DNA of 6,012 nucleotides from Nitrospirota bacterium (lineage in GTDB: Bacteria > Nitrospirota > Nitrospiria > Nitrospirales > UBA8639), in contig CP070743.1 in assembly GCA_020348185.1 (NCBI GenBank), positions 312,162 through 318,173 of the forward strand, read 5' to 3'. The translations under genes and the position numbers were made by a program. Shown here one piece after another: positions 1 to 5,395 of this stretch (position 1 is its first letter; every line of letters starts with the position of its first letter). The notes under the pieces were generated by a model. That model did not search any database and was not told the origin of the DNA. It saw only the letters and a list, made by a program, of their open reading frames with translations.

Positions 1-2
1 TA

Positions 3-1382
3 TTGCAAGAACATCAGAAGCGAAAAGCGGCCAAAGATTTCTTTGACGAAGTGGAAAAACATCGTGCAGAAAATCTGGGACTTGGAGAATTTTTCCGCCG
101 GTCTCCTCAACATCACCTTGGAACACCGGTCTTTTTAGCCCCCACAACCGTCCACTACTCCGTAGATAAGGCCATGAAACTGGTTGGGCTTGGTGAAAAC
201 AATCTCGTCACGATAGACGTGGACGAAAATCTTCATCTGGACATGGAAGATCTCAAAAAGCAATTCCATACACTGAACTCGAACAAAAGGCCGGTGATTG
301 GCGTCATTGGTGTACTGGGCACCACAGAATTTGGTGTCGTCGACCCCATTGACCAGATTGTCGAATTTCGAAAGGAATTACGGAAAGAGAATCAGGATTT
401 CTATCTACACGTTGATGCAGCCTGGGGAGGCTACCTCGCCGCCATTTTCCGAAAAAAAGACGGAACCTGGTCTCGTGATTCCTCTCAGATCAGGCAGGGA
501 GGAATGTTTGGTGATTTTCCCTCGGAAAAACAATTCCAAGCTTATTATGCCGTTCGCGAAGCGGATTCCGTGACCGTGGATCCACATAAACTTGGGTATT
601 TGCCTTATGGCTCGGGGGCTTTCGTTGCTCGAAATCGGGAAACAGCTCGGTTCATGCGACAAGACGCTCCATACGTGTGGGGATCAGATTCGGGAAAAAG
701 GTCTCAAGGTACCAAGGAAAAGTTGACAGATGCGGTCCTCAAGAGCACCCACGGTCAATATGTCATTGAAGGGTCCCGCCCCGGAGCGAATTCCGCGGGG
801 GTGTATGTCACCCACAAGCTCTTGCCACTTCATCGCGAAGGCTTTGGGACGATCGTAGGCCGAACCCTCAAAGTGACGAAAGTCTTCTCAGAAAAAATTC
901 AGGCATTAAAGGAATATCTTGAAAAAGAGAAGATCGCGAGAGTGTGTGTTCCGGTCAAGCCCGAAACCAATATTCTTTGCTATGTCGCGAACCCCTACAC
1001 CAACAAAGACATTGACATGCTCAACAAGTTTACCGAGTTGGTTTTTGAGGATCTCACGAACGACCCCACTCGCCCGCTCCAGACTTTCAATTTCATGGTT
1101 TCCAGTACGACGTTGCCACTTAAGATTCTACCTTTACAATCACAGAATCGAGTGCTAACCGAACTCGGCCTTGCCAGAAAAAGAGGAACGGCCCATTCCG
1201 ACTTATCGCTCACTGTCTTACGACATACGTTGATGAACCCCTGGCTTGGAGAAGTCATCGATGAGCAGTATTTCTACCTGGAGGAATATCTCAAATATAT
1301 GAAATCACTCTTCAAACAAACTATTAGAAAATCAAAACTGAAACAAAAGAAAACCCGGGAACAAGAAGAAAACAGGGAATGA
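3..1382 (+). CDS. Group II PLP-dependent decarboxylase, tyrosine decarboxylase-like (5' partial)
   Basis: Pyridoxal-phosphate enzyme of the aromatic/glutamate decarboxylase fold, expected to be cytosolic and to remove the alpha-carboxyl of an amino acid to give an amine. Seen, numbering visible residues from position 3: TTVHYS with H51, which fits the cofactor-stacking His; HVDAAWGGY with D138, which fits the Asp that contacts the pyridine nitrogen; and SVTVDPHKLGYLPYG with K196, the Schiff-base Lys. Overall wording resembles the lactic-acid-bacterial tyrosine decarboxylases of about 620 aa. In those the Lys lies near residue 390, so roughly 190 N-terminal residues should lie left of the window. 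The TTG at position 3 is therefore probably internal. The C-terminus ends in a Lys/Arg/Glu-rich tail (about 430-459). Substrate cannot be fixed from sequence: tyrosine is the best guess by family, with glutamate or another aromatic acid as alternatives. It converges with the YjbQ gene. Confidence 0.88.
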   Translation: MQEHQKRKAAKDFFDEVEKHRAENLGLGEFFRRSPQHHLGTPVFLAPTTVHYSVDKAMKLVGLGENNLVTIDVDENLHLDMEDLKKQFHTLNSNKRPVIGVIGVLGTTEFGVVDPIDQIVEFRKELRKENQDFYLHVDAAWGGYLAAIFRKKDGTWSRDSSQIRQGGMFGDFPSEKQFQAYYAVREADSVTVDPHKLGYLPYGSGAFVARNRETARFMRQDAPYVWGSDSGKRSQGTKEKLTDAVLKSTHGQYVIEGSRPGANSAGVYVTHKLLPLHREGFGTIVGRTLKVTKVFSEKIQALKEYLEKEKIARVCVPVKPETNILCYVANPYTNKDIDMLNKFTELVFEDLTNDPTRPLQTFNFMVSSTTLPLKILPLQSQNRVLTELGLARKRGTAHSDLSLTVLRHTLMNPWLGEVIDEQYFYLEEYLKYMKSLFKQTIRKSKLKQKKTREQEENRE

Positions 1383-1384
1383 GT

Positions 1385-1403
1385 GCCGGGAGGAACTCTC
1401 GGC
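1385..1403 (+). terminator. Short GC-rich hairpin after the decarboxylase stop, no T run
   Basis: The arms GCCGGGAG (1385-1392) and CTCTCGGC (1396-1403) pair over 8 bp with one G-U wobble in the plus-strand RNA, around a GAA loop. It starts 3 nt after the TGA stop and lies between two convergent genes. No T tract follows, so it is at best an atypical terminator or a 3'-end stabilising hairpin. The wobble makes it slightly better in plus-strand RNA than in minus-strand RNA. Confidence 0.45.
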
Positions 1404-1419
1404 CTTAGACACCTTCATC

Positions 1420-1833
1420 TCATTCATCAGGGTCGGATATCAGCGTGCATACCACTCGCCTGTCTGAACGCGGACCGTCAAATTCACAGAAAAAGATATT
1501 CTGCCAACGCGACAAACCCAACTGCCCGTTAATGACCGGAATCGTTTCGGAGGGGCCGACCAGGCCGGCCTTCAGATGGGCATCACCATTGCCGTCTTGC
1601 GCATCATGAAGCCAGACGCCAGGTGGAATGACTTTCCGAAGAAGGTTGACTACATCTAGTTGGACGCTGTCGTCCCAATTTTCTTGGACCATCATGGCAG
1701 CGGTCGCACCCTGCGCATACACATTCACCAGTCCGCTTCGCATGCGACTTTGCTCAAGGATCCCCCGTACCGCTTCAGTAATATCGATCAGTTCTTCGCG
1801 CTGGTTGGTTTGCAAGGTGATGGTTTCATGCAT
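1420..1833 (-). CDS. yjbQ: YjbQ / UPF0047 family protein
   Basis: Small soluble cytosolic protein of 137 aa, matching the family length of about 135-140. Seen: the signature HDAQDGNGDAHLKAG (H76, H86), GPSETIP (93-99), LGLSRWQ (105-111) and the CEFDGPR block (116-122). The family has been reported to have weak thiamin-phosphate synthase activity in vitro, hence the label 'secondary thiamine-phosphate synthase', but its physiological role is unsettled. In E. coli YjbQ the segment corresponding to residues 38-52 reads FVKHTSASLTINENA; here it is VYAQGATAAMMVQEN, so that the His-Thr is Gly-Ala. The start ATG at 1833 is forced by a TAA stop just upstream in frame (TAA-ATC-ATG). There is no Shine-Dalgarno sequence before it; the coding strand instead carries CCTCCT. 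The VKOR gene lies 96 bp upstream on the same strand, so the two may be co-transcribed. Confidence 0.9.
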   Translation of the reverse strand: MHETITLQTNQREELIDITEAVRGILEQSRMRSGLVNVYAQGATAAMMVQENWDDSVQLDVVNLLRKVIPPGVWLHDAQDGNGDAHLKAGLVGPSETIPVINGQLGLSRWQNIFFCEFDGPRSDRRVVCTLISDPDE

Positions 1834-1881
1834 GATTTATTCAGGAGGTTTCAATCTTTGTCCCATTTTTTTACTTAAGTT

Positions 1882-1911
1882 TTTATACCACTCACCATAC
1901 CAATAGTGAAA
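1882..1911 (-). promoter_or_regulatory. Candidate sigma-70 promoter for the YjbQ gene
   Basis: On the minus strand TTTCAC (1911-1906) is followed after 18 bp by TATAAA (1887-1882). The expected start of transcription is near 1875, giving a leader of about 40 nt before the ATG at 1833. The -10 matches consensus at five of six bases, while the -35 is only moderate. It would let yjbQ be transcribed apart from the upstream VKOR gene. Confidence 0.35.
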
Positions 1912-1929
1912 GACCACGAGATTACTCTA

Positions 1930-2817
1930 CTACTCTTTCCATTTAAACCGGGAAGCTTTCTCTAGGGAGCGAACGGTCTGCAATCCCGTATAGCGACGGC
2001 CGTCGATTATCCAGGTCGGATAGTTATTGACGTCCTTTGCCACACATGCTGAGTTTTGAGGTCCCGTTCTGCCACTGGGCGTACACTCTACATAGGGCAG
2101 GCGCTTTTCAGAAGCCCCGAACAGGGCCTTTTGTTCCTGACACTTAGGACACCAGAAAGCCCCGTAAAACTTGGCTTCAGTGTCCGCAAGATGCACAGCT
2201 AGCGCTTTCAGCCTCGGGTTCTCAGGACCAGCCGCTGCATCGAACAGCCCGCTATAGTGCATGTGCAGCACACCTACGATCAGCACGCCAATCACGGCAG
2301 CCTCCTTCAACGAGGTTATCCACTCAGGAGGTCGCCGCACGATTGTCAGGACCATGAGGGTAGTCATAATGGCAAACGACGCCAGACAATACGGACAGGT
2401 CGCCTCGATTTCCACCACAGAGATAACGGTCAAATAGGCACTGATGGCAAAACCACCGACGGCCACGAATAACAACAGACGTAAGCTTCCCGGCTTGGAT
2501 CTTCCGCGCAAGATCAGATGCGCCATCAACGCGTAGGTGAGCAAGCCCCAAAAGGCAATCGGCAATCCGAGCAGGGTTGCCCAGCGGCTACTCTGAACGA
2601 TGTCGCAGTCGGACCCTTCAGTGCAAAAGGCAGGGTGCGCCTCAAACCATGCGACGTACGTAAGATAGGTCGTCAATAGAATACCGGCTGCAGCGAGGAC
2701 AAGCAGGATTATATCAAGGGGTGACATGAATTTGCCCTCACCACCTGGAACCGTACTCGAAGTCGTACCGGACGATTTTGAACTTAAGGATTTCTGACTC
2801 TTGTTGCGCTTTGCCAT
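1930..2817 (-). CDS. VKOR-thioredoxin fusion (disulfide-forming membrane oxidoreductase)
   Basis: Inner-membrane protein of 295 aa combining a vitamin K epoxide reductase domain with a C-terminal thioredoxin-like domain. In bacteria such proteins pass electrons from folding periplasmic proteins to quinone, replacing DsbB, with the Trx domain acting as the DsbA-like partner. Seen: a Lys/Ser-rich cytosolic N-terminus (1-30); membrane spans at about 34-57, 80-103, 113-135, 144-160 and 171-188; the loop cysteine pair C65/C71 in CTEGSDCDIV; the quinone-proximal CPYC (C141, C144); and a Trx domain from about 205 with the CPKC active site (C223, C226), a second cysteine pair (C245, C258) and the cis-Pro in NYPTW (P267). 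All redox cysteines expected for a working relay are present. The start at 2817 is backed by a strong GGGAGGAG ribosome site 6-8 nt upstream. It diverges from the DUF2490 gene. Confidence 0.93.
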   Translation of the reverse strand: MAKRNKSQKSLSSKSSGTTSSTVPGGEGKFMSPLDIILLVLAAAGILLTTYLTYVAWFEAHPAFCTEGSDCDIVQSSRWATLLGLPIAFWGLLTYALMAHLILRGRSKPGSLRLLLFVAVGGFAISAYLTVISVVEIEATCPYCLASFAIMTTLMVLTIVRRPPEWITSLKEAAVIGVLIVGVLHMHYSGLFDAAAGPENPRLKALAVHLADTEAKFYGAFWCPKCQEQKALFGASEKRLPYVECTPSGRTGPQNSACVAKDVNNYPTWIIDGRRYTGLQTVRSLEKASRFKWKE

Positions 2818-2820
2818 TGC

Positions 2821-2828
2821 TCCTCCCT
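2821..2828 (-). promoter_or_regulatory. Strong ribosome binding site of the VKOR gene
   Basis: On the minus strand GGGAGGAG precedes the ATG at 2817 by a few bases. This fixes the start, and it contrasts with the downstream yjbQ, which has no such site. Confidence 0.8.
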
Positions 2829-2855
2829 TTTGGAATCGACAAAGGAATGTATTAA

Positions 2856-2879
2856 CTGCAGAATTCCACGTTCTGCCAG
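2856..2879. repeat. Inverted repeat in the VKOR leader/promoter region
   Basis: CTGCAGAA (2856-2863) pairs with TTCTGC plus AG (2871-2879, one bulged C) around the 7-nt spacer TTCCACG. It sits about 40-60 bp upstream of the VKOR start. It could be an operator or a leader hairpin; no protein can be assigned. Confidence 0.4.
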
Positions 2880-2926
2880 ACTTAATATCGCTATGGTCGG
2901 AGAAAAACCTTTAGCCTGATTCCCCT

Positions 2927-2954
2927 TTGAAAAACCGTCTTAATTTACTATAGG
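2927..2954 (+). promoter_or_regulatory. Weak candidate sigma-70 promoter for the DUF2490 gene
   Basis: TTGAAA (2927-2932) is followed after 16 bp by TATAGG (2949-2954). If used, it would leave a leader of about 200 nt before the ATG at 3169. The 2818-3168 region otherwise shows no protein-like frame; it holds this element and two inverted repeats (2856-2879 and 3000-3025). Confidence 0.22.
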
Positions 2955-2999
2955 GAAATTCTTTGATTATATCCAGTACTGATGCTCGTGGTAAAAGTA

Positions 3000-3025
3000 A
3001 TTCGTAAAAAACGGTACCCACGAAT
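3000..3025. repeat. Inverted repeat ATTCGT / ACGAAT in the divergent intergenic region
   Basis: ATTCGT (3000-3005) and ACGAAT (3020-3025) are perfect complements around a 14-nt spacer that itself contains the palindrome GGTACC. An imperfect outer match (CTCGTGGTA at 2985-2993 with TACCCACGA at 3016-3023) overlaps it. It is a candidate operator upstream of the DUF2490 gene. Confidence 0.33.
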
Positions 3026-3168
3026 ATTTATTCAATTCCGAGTTTGCCAGCAAAATCTTGTGGCACAATGGATCAACATCTGGTATGGAAAAGAAGTGAA
3101 TTTAAGAACGTGAATAAAGGACTTGTACAAACAGGGTGACGGGGATGCAGCCCTCTCTAGGAAGTCAT

Positions 3169-3903
3169 ATGACCTATTTCCCTCGAAAAGAACACTCAAC
3201 CGGGAGCCGACCTCACCGAAAATTGGTTTTTATCTGTATGGTGGGATTATTGCTATTTTCCCTATTCCCCAATGAAGCCGCCCACGCCGACAAGGAAGAT
3301 TTTCAAATTTGGACGCCGGTCTATCTCACCGTTTCACATACGCCCAAAATTCAGGGATGGTACGAGGTCCAACCCCGTTTTGGGGAAAACGCCTCCGAAG
3401 TGAATCAACTGCTCCTTCGTTTAGCGCTTGGGTACAAACTCGATACACGCTGGTCATTGTGGCAGGGCTACGCATGGACTCCTGCCTTCGTACCCGAATA
3501 CACTAACGAAAATCGGATTTACCAACAGCTTCTGTACCTTCGAAAATGGCCAACATCAGAAATATTGGTCAGCCGGAGCCGCCTCGAGTGGCGATGGATA
3601 GAGAACGTACCGGGGACAGCGGTTCGTTTTAGAACGCTGCTTCGTGGCCAATATCCTTTTGATGAAAAGAAAGTCTGGAGTCTCGTCGCTCAGGATGAAA
3701 TTTTTGTGAATTTTAATTCTCCACCCAATGGACCGGCCGCCGGTTTTGATCAGAATCGTTTGTTTTTTGGTTTAAACCGAAAGGTCAATGACCATCTATA
3801 CTTTGACGGCGGCTATCAATGGCAATCCCTTAATACGAAGGAGCCGGGTTTCATCGACGACAACAATCACATTCTGCTCCTCCAGTGTTTTTTGATTTTC
3901 TAA
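3169..3903 (+). CDS. DUF2490 family outer-membrane beta-barrel protein
   Basis: Exported protein of 244 aa. Seen: a basic N-region (RKEHSTGSRPHRK), a hydrophobic core (LVFICMVGLLLFSLF) and a signal-peptidase site AHA/DK after residue 40. Alternating barrel-like strands follow, with the family's recognisable order: DFQIWTPVYL near the mature start, LRLALGYKLD, WQGYAW, ENRIYQQL, SRLEWRW, RFRTLLRG, WSLVAQDEIFVNF, FDQNRLFFGL and GGYQWQS. The protein ends in Phe, as is usual for proteins inserted by the BAM machinery. The function of the family is unknown; a role as a structural or pore protein of the outer membrane is inference. Start chosen at ATG 3169 because AGGAAG lies 4 nt upstream and it gives a normal-length signal peptide. 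GTG 3136 and ATG 3145 are in the same frame and would only lengthen the N-region. No clear terminator follows. Confidence 0.85.
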   Translation: MTYFPRKEHSTGSRPHRKLVFICMVGLLLFSLFPNEAAHADKEDFQIWTPVYLTVSHTPKIQGWYEVQPRFGENASEVNQLLLRLALGYKLDTRWSLWQGYAWTPAFVPEYTNENRIYQQLLYLRKWPTSEILVSRSRLEWRWIENVPGTAVRFRTLLRGQYPFDEKKVWSLVAQDEIFVNFNSPPNGPAAGFDQNRLFFGLNRKVNDHLYFDGGYQWQSLNTKEPGFIDDNNHILLLQCFLIF

Positions 3904-3962
3904 TTCCTGGCCCTCATTCTTCTTACGTTGTTATTCTTGAGCTTTCAAACGCCTACACAAAC

Positions 3963-3991
3963 TTGACGATCTAAAAAGTGCCTTGTATGTT
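3963..3991 (+). promoter_or_regulatory. Sigma-70 promoter upstream of the PlsC-like gene
   Basis: TTGACG (3963-3968), a 17-bp spacer and TATGTT (3986-3991) give five of six and four of six consensus matches at ideal spacing. Transcription should begin near 3998, leaving a leader of roughly 85 nt before the ATG at 4085. Confidence 0.55.
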
Positions 3992-4046
3992 CACCATCTT
4001 CAAAAAATTCTTGATTCCCGCTAAAACATCAATCTGGATATACCAT

Positions 4047-4056
4047 TCCCTAGGGA
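4047..4056. repeat. 10-bp perfect palindrome in the PlsC leader
   Basis: TCCCTAGGGA is its own reverse complement. It lies about 50 bp downstream of the predicted transcription start and about 30 bp before the gene, a position fitting a repressor site, though a single 10-bp palindrome can arise by chance. Confidence 0.25.
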
Positions 4057-4084
4057 GTCGATTTGGTAGCGCCATTTTTTTAAG

Positions 4085-4735
4085 ATGATGCCTATTCACA
4101 CTCCTACCAGAGGGTTCCTCTACCGGTTCTTAGACCGGGTTAACCGCTTGGCCTGCCGGATCCTGTATCACCTGCACCCGCCATCCCAATCGCCTCTTCC
4201 TGAAACTGGACCAGTGCTATTGGTATCCGACCACTCCTCCTATAACGATCCCATGGTATTGGCCGCCACGGCGGGTCGCCCACCTATTTTTTTGACCGCC
4301 CGGGAGGTTTACGAAAGCCTGGTCCTCAATTGGCTTTGTCAGACTGCATTTTATATTCCGGTAAACCGGGGCACCCAAGATGTGGGAGCCGTGCGAGCCA
4401 TGCTCCGGGCCTTGGGCCGTGGGGAGGTCATCGCCCTTTTCCCTGAAGGGGGGATCGACGAGCATCGGCAAGAGGAGGGACATCTCGGCATTGGGTATTT
4501 AGCGCTTAAGAGCGGCGCACCAATTGTTCCCGCTTCGATTGCCTGGGATTCGCCTCGCCCACCAACTCTTGGGCGTAGTCTCCTAACCCCGGGCAAAGTT
4601 TCTGTTCGATATGGTGAGCCCATTGTTTTGCCACCCGGCACACCGACAGATCGCCACAATATCTCCCTCGTCACAGATCGCATCATGCAAGCCATTCGGG
4701 ATCTTCAAAACCAAGAATCCGGCACCTCTCCATAA
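4085..4735 (+). CDS. PlsC-like lysophospholipid acyltransferase (LPLAT family)
   Basis: Acyltransferase of 216 aa, expected to transfer a fatty acyl chain to 1-acylglycerol-3-phosphate or a related acceptor at the inner face of the cytoplasmic membrane. Seen: the catalytic HX4D motif in SDHSSYNDP (H50, D55); motif II-like IPVNRG (91-96, R95); motif III FPEGG (119-123), which binds the acceptor phosphate in PlsC; and motif IV-like VPASI (148-152). It is slightly shorter than typical PlsC (about 240 aa), and FPEGG-I-D replaces the more usual FPEGTRS, so the acceptor may not be the standard one. The start is ATG 4085 or 4088: an in-frame TAG at 4067 excludes longer forms, and no good ribosome site is visible. 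It has its own promoter at 3963 and no close co-transcribed neighbour. Confidence 0.85.
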   Translation: MMPIHTPTRGFLYRFLDRVNRLACRILYHLHPPSQSPLPETGPVLLVSDHSSYNDPMVLAATAGRPPIFLTAREVYESLVLNWLCQTAFYIPVNRGTQDVGAVRAMLRALGRGEVIALFPEGGIDEHRQEEGHLGIGYLALKSGAPIVPASIAWDSPRPPTLGRSLLTPGKVSVRYGEPIVLPPGTPTDRHNISLVTDRIMQAIRDLQNQESGTSP

Positions 4736-4753
4736 AGAATTTTCCTCCATTAT

Positions 4754-4772
4754 CGAGAGGTACGTACTCTCG
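4754..4772 (+). terminator. Hairpin downstream of the PlsC-like gene
   Basis: CGAGAG (4754-4759) and CTCTCG (4767-4772) pair perfectly around GTACGTA, starting 18 nt after the stop codon. No T run follows, so it is a possible 3'-end hairpin and not a clear intrinsic terminator. A second small stem, GGTC/GACC, follows immediately (4772-4783). Confidence 0.35.
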
Positions 4773-4825
4773 GTCTATCGACCTGTTGACTCTTCCGGTC
4801 CTCTCCCAACTTTACCCAGAAACAT

Positions 4826-4854
4826 AAGATTTTCTTAATCTTTTTCTCTCTTTT
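4826..4854 (+). terminator. A/T-stem hairpin followed by a pyrimidine tract
   Basis: AAGATT (4826-4831) and AATCTT (4837-4842) pair around TTCTT, and the 3' arm runs into a T/C-rich tract to 4854. The layout is that of an intrinsic terminator for the PlsC transcript, but the stem is short and almost free of G-C pairs. Confidence 0.3.
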
Positions 4855-4857
4855 CCA

Positions 4858-4889
4858 CGAAATATCGAAGACCCGCGTCGTATATTTCG
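4858..4889. promoter_or_regulatory. Long dyad, candidate enhancer site for the sigma-54 promoter
   Basis: CGAAATATCGA (4858-4868) pairs with TCG-ATATTTCG (4878-4889, one extra T) over 11 bp around a 9-nt centre. The dyad is centred about 137 bp upstream of the predicted sigma-54 transcription start near 5010. That is the usual distance for the upstream site of an enhancer-binding activator. The role is inferred from position and symmetry. A terminator is unlikely because no T run follows. Confidence 0.45.
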
Positions 4890-4911
4890 AGAATACCTCC
4901 GCTGCATTAAA

Positions 4912-4932
4912 GGGAACATTAAAAAGGTTCCC
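4912..4932. repeat. Inverted repeat GGGAAC / GTTCCC
   Basis: GGGAAC (4912-4917) and GTTCCC (4927-4932) are perfect complements around a 9-nt A-rich spacer. It lies between the larger dyad and the sigma-54 promoter, centred about 88 bp upstream of the predicted start. It may be a second protein-binding site or a terminator remnant. Confidence 0.35.
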
Positions 4933-4983
4933 CCAAGTAGATGAAATTATGAGGGTTTTTTATTAGAAGCCGACTTCGGAAAT

Positions 4984-4999
4984 TGGCACAAGGGTTGCT
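4984..4999 (+). promoter_or_regulatory. Sigma-54 (RpoN) -24/-12 promoter
   Basis: TGGCAC (4984-4989), a 5-bp spacer AAGGG and TTGCT (4995-4999) reproduce the RpoN consensus. The invariant GG (4985-4986) and GC (4997-4998) are separated by exactly 10 bp, and a T precedes the TGGCAC. The start of transcription is predicted near 5010, about 70 nt before the first small gene. Promoters of this class are silent without an ATP-driven enhancer-binding protein, so the operon should be inducible. No such activator gene is present in the window. Confidence 0.75.
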
Positions 5000-5078
5000 C
5001 TATCTATTGGTAGGACATGAAAAGAAGAGAAAACAACATGCATTCACAACCATCAAAACGTATCGAAAGGGCTTTTAA

Positions 5079-5252
5079 ATGTTTTTGGAAATCATAATAG
5101 GAATGCTGATTCTTCTGACCGGATTTGTATGGACTATTTTTATGTGGGTGAGGACGCCAGAAATAGAAATTCCTTTACAGTGGAATTTAGGAATGAACGC
5201 AAAAATGAACAAGAGGATGCCTTATCAACACCGTCAAAAGAGGAGGGTTTAA
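5079..5252 (+). CDS. Small single-span membrane protein (57 aa), first gene of sigma-54 operon
   Basis: Not recognised as any named family. Seen: one hydrophobic span at about residues 3-24, beginning MFLEIIIGMLILL and containing two Trp (W18, W23). A short polar linker follows (RTPEIEIPLQW), then a strongly basic tail (from about residue 42, ending RQKRRV). The positive tail predicts a cytoplasmic C-terminus. The start is supported by a GAAAGG ribosome site (5065-5070) 8 nt upstream. The next gene begins only 2 nt after its stop, and its last codons double as that gene's ribosome site. It resembles its neighbour in the membrane span (E4, I7, ML at 9-10, then G and two Trp spaced five apart), which suggests tandem paralogues. 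An overlapping frame opening at 5129 is the main competing reading. Confidence 0.62.
   Translation: MFLEIIIGMLILLTGFVWTIFMWVRTPEIEIPLQWNLGMNAKMNKRMPYQHRQKRRV
5241..5246 (+). promoter_or_regulatory. Shine-Dalgarno of the 46-aa gene inside the end of the 57-aa gene
   Basis: AGGAGG lies exactly 8 nt before the ATG at 5255. It also encodes two Arg of the upstream protein. This decides the start of the second gene at 5255 over the in-frame 5129 ATG, and it implies translational coupling. Confidence 0.75.
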
Positions 5253-5254
5253 CA

Positions 5255-5395
5255 ATGCTAATGGAAGCGACAATTGCAATGTTGGTATTAATGGGAATCA
5301 CCTGGGCAGGAGCAATTTGGGCAAGTTATCAAGCGCCAAGAAAAACGCAACATCCTTCGTTGATGCTCAGATTTCCTGCACGAAAGGCTGCCTGA
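5255..5395 (+). CDS. Small single-span membrane protein (46 aa), second gene of sigma-54 operon
   Basis: Not recognised as any named family. Seen: a hydrophobic span at about residues 4-24, beginning MLMEATIAMLVLMG, with two Trp (W17, W22). A basic, Pro-containing tail follows (QAPRK, then RFPARKAA at the end). The predicted topology matches the upstream protein, with the C-terminus in the cytoplasm. The start is fixed by a consensus AGGAGG 8 nt upstream. The same frame could be read from ATG 5129 as an 88-aa protein, but that ATG has no ribosome site and would overlap most of the 57-aa gene. Both small genes are richer in A/T than the larger genes nearby. A role in membrane stress or as a subunit of a membrane complex is possible but unsupported. 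Confidence 0.65.
   Translation: MLMEATIAMLVLMGITWAGAIWASYQAPRKTQHPSLMLRFPARKAA

Noticed and set aside
1628..1906. Plus-strand open frames opposite the YjbQ gene, with AGGAGG at 1843-1848 on the plus strand
   Set aside because: They lie antisense to a clear YjbQ gene, and no plausible start codon with coding content follows the AGGAGG.
3061..3075. TGGCAC-N5-ATCA resembling a second sigma-54 promoter upstream of the DUF2490 gene
   Set aside because: The -24 half is perfect but the -12 half lacks the GC dinucleotide, so it does not meet the RpoN consensus.
3136..3168. Longer start (GTG 3136 or ATG 3145) for the DUF2490 gene
   Set aside because: Neither has a well-spaced ribosome site, and both give an unusually long signal-peptide N-region; ATG 3169 has AGGAAG just upstream.
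5129..5395. 88-aa reading of the small-protein region from ATG 5129
   Set aside because: No ribosome site precedes 5129 and the first 42 residues overlap the hydrophobic 57-aa gene. A consensus ribosome site marks the internal ATG at 5255. It is kept only as an alternative.
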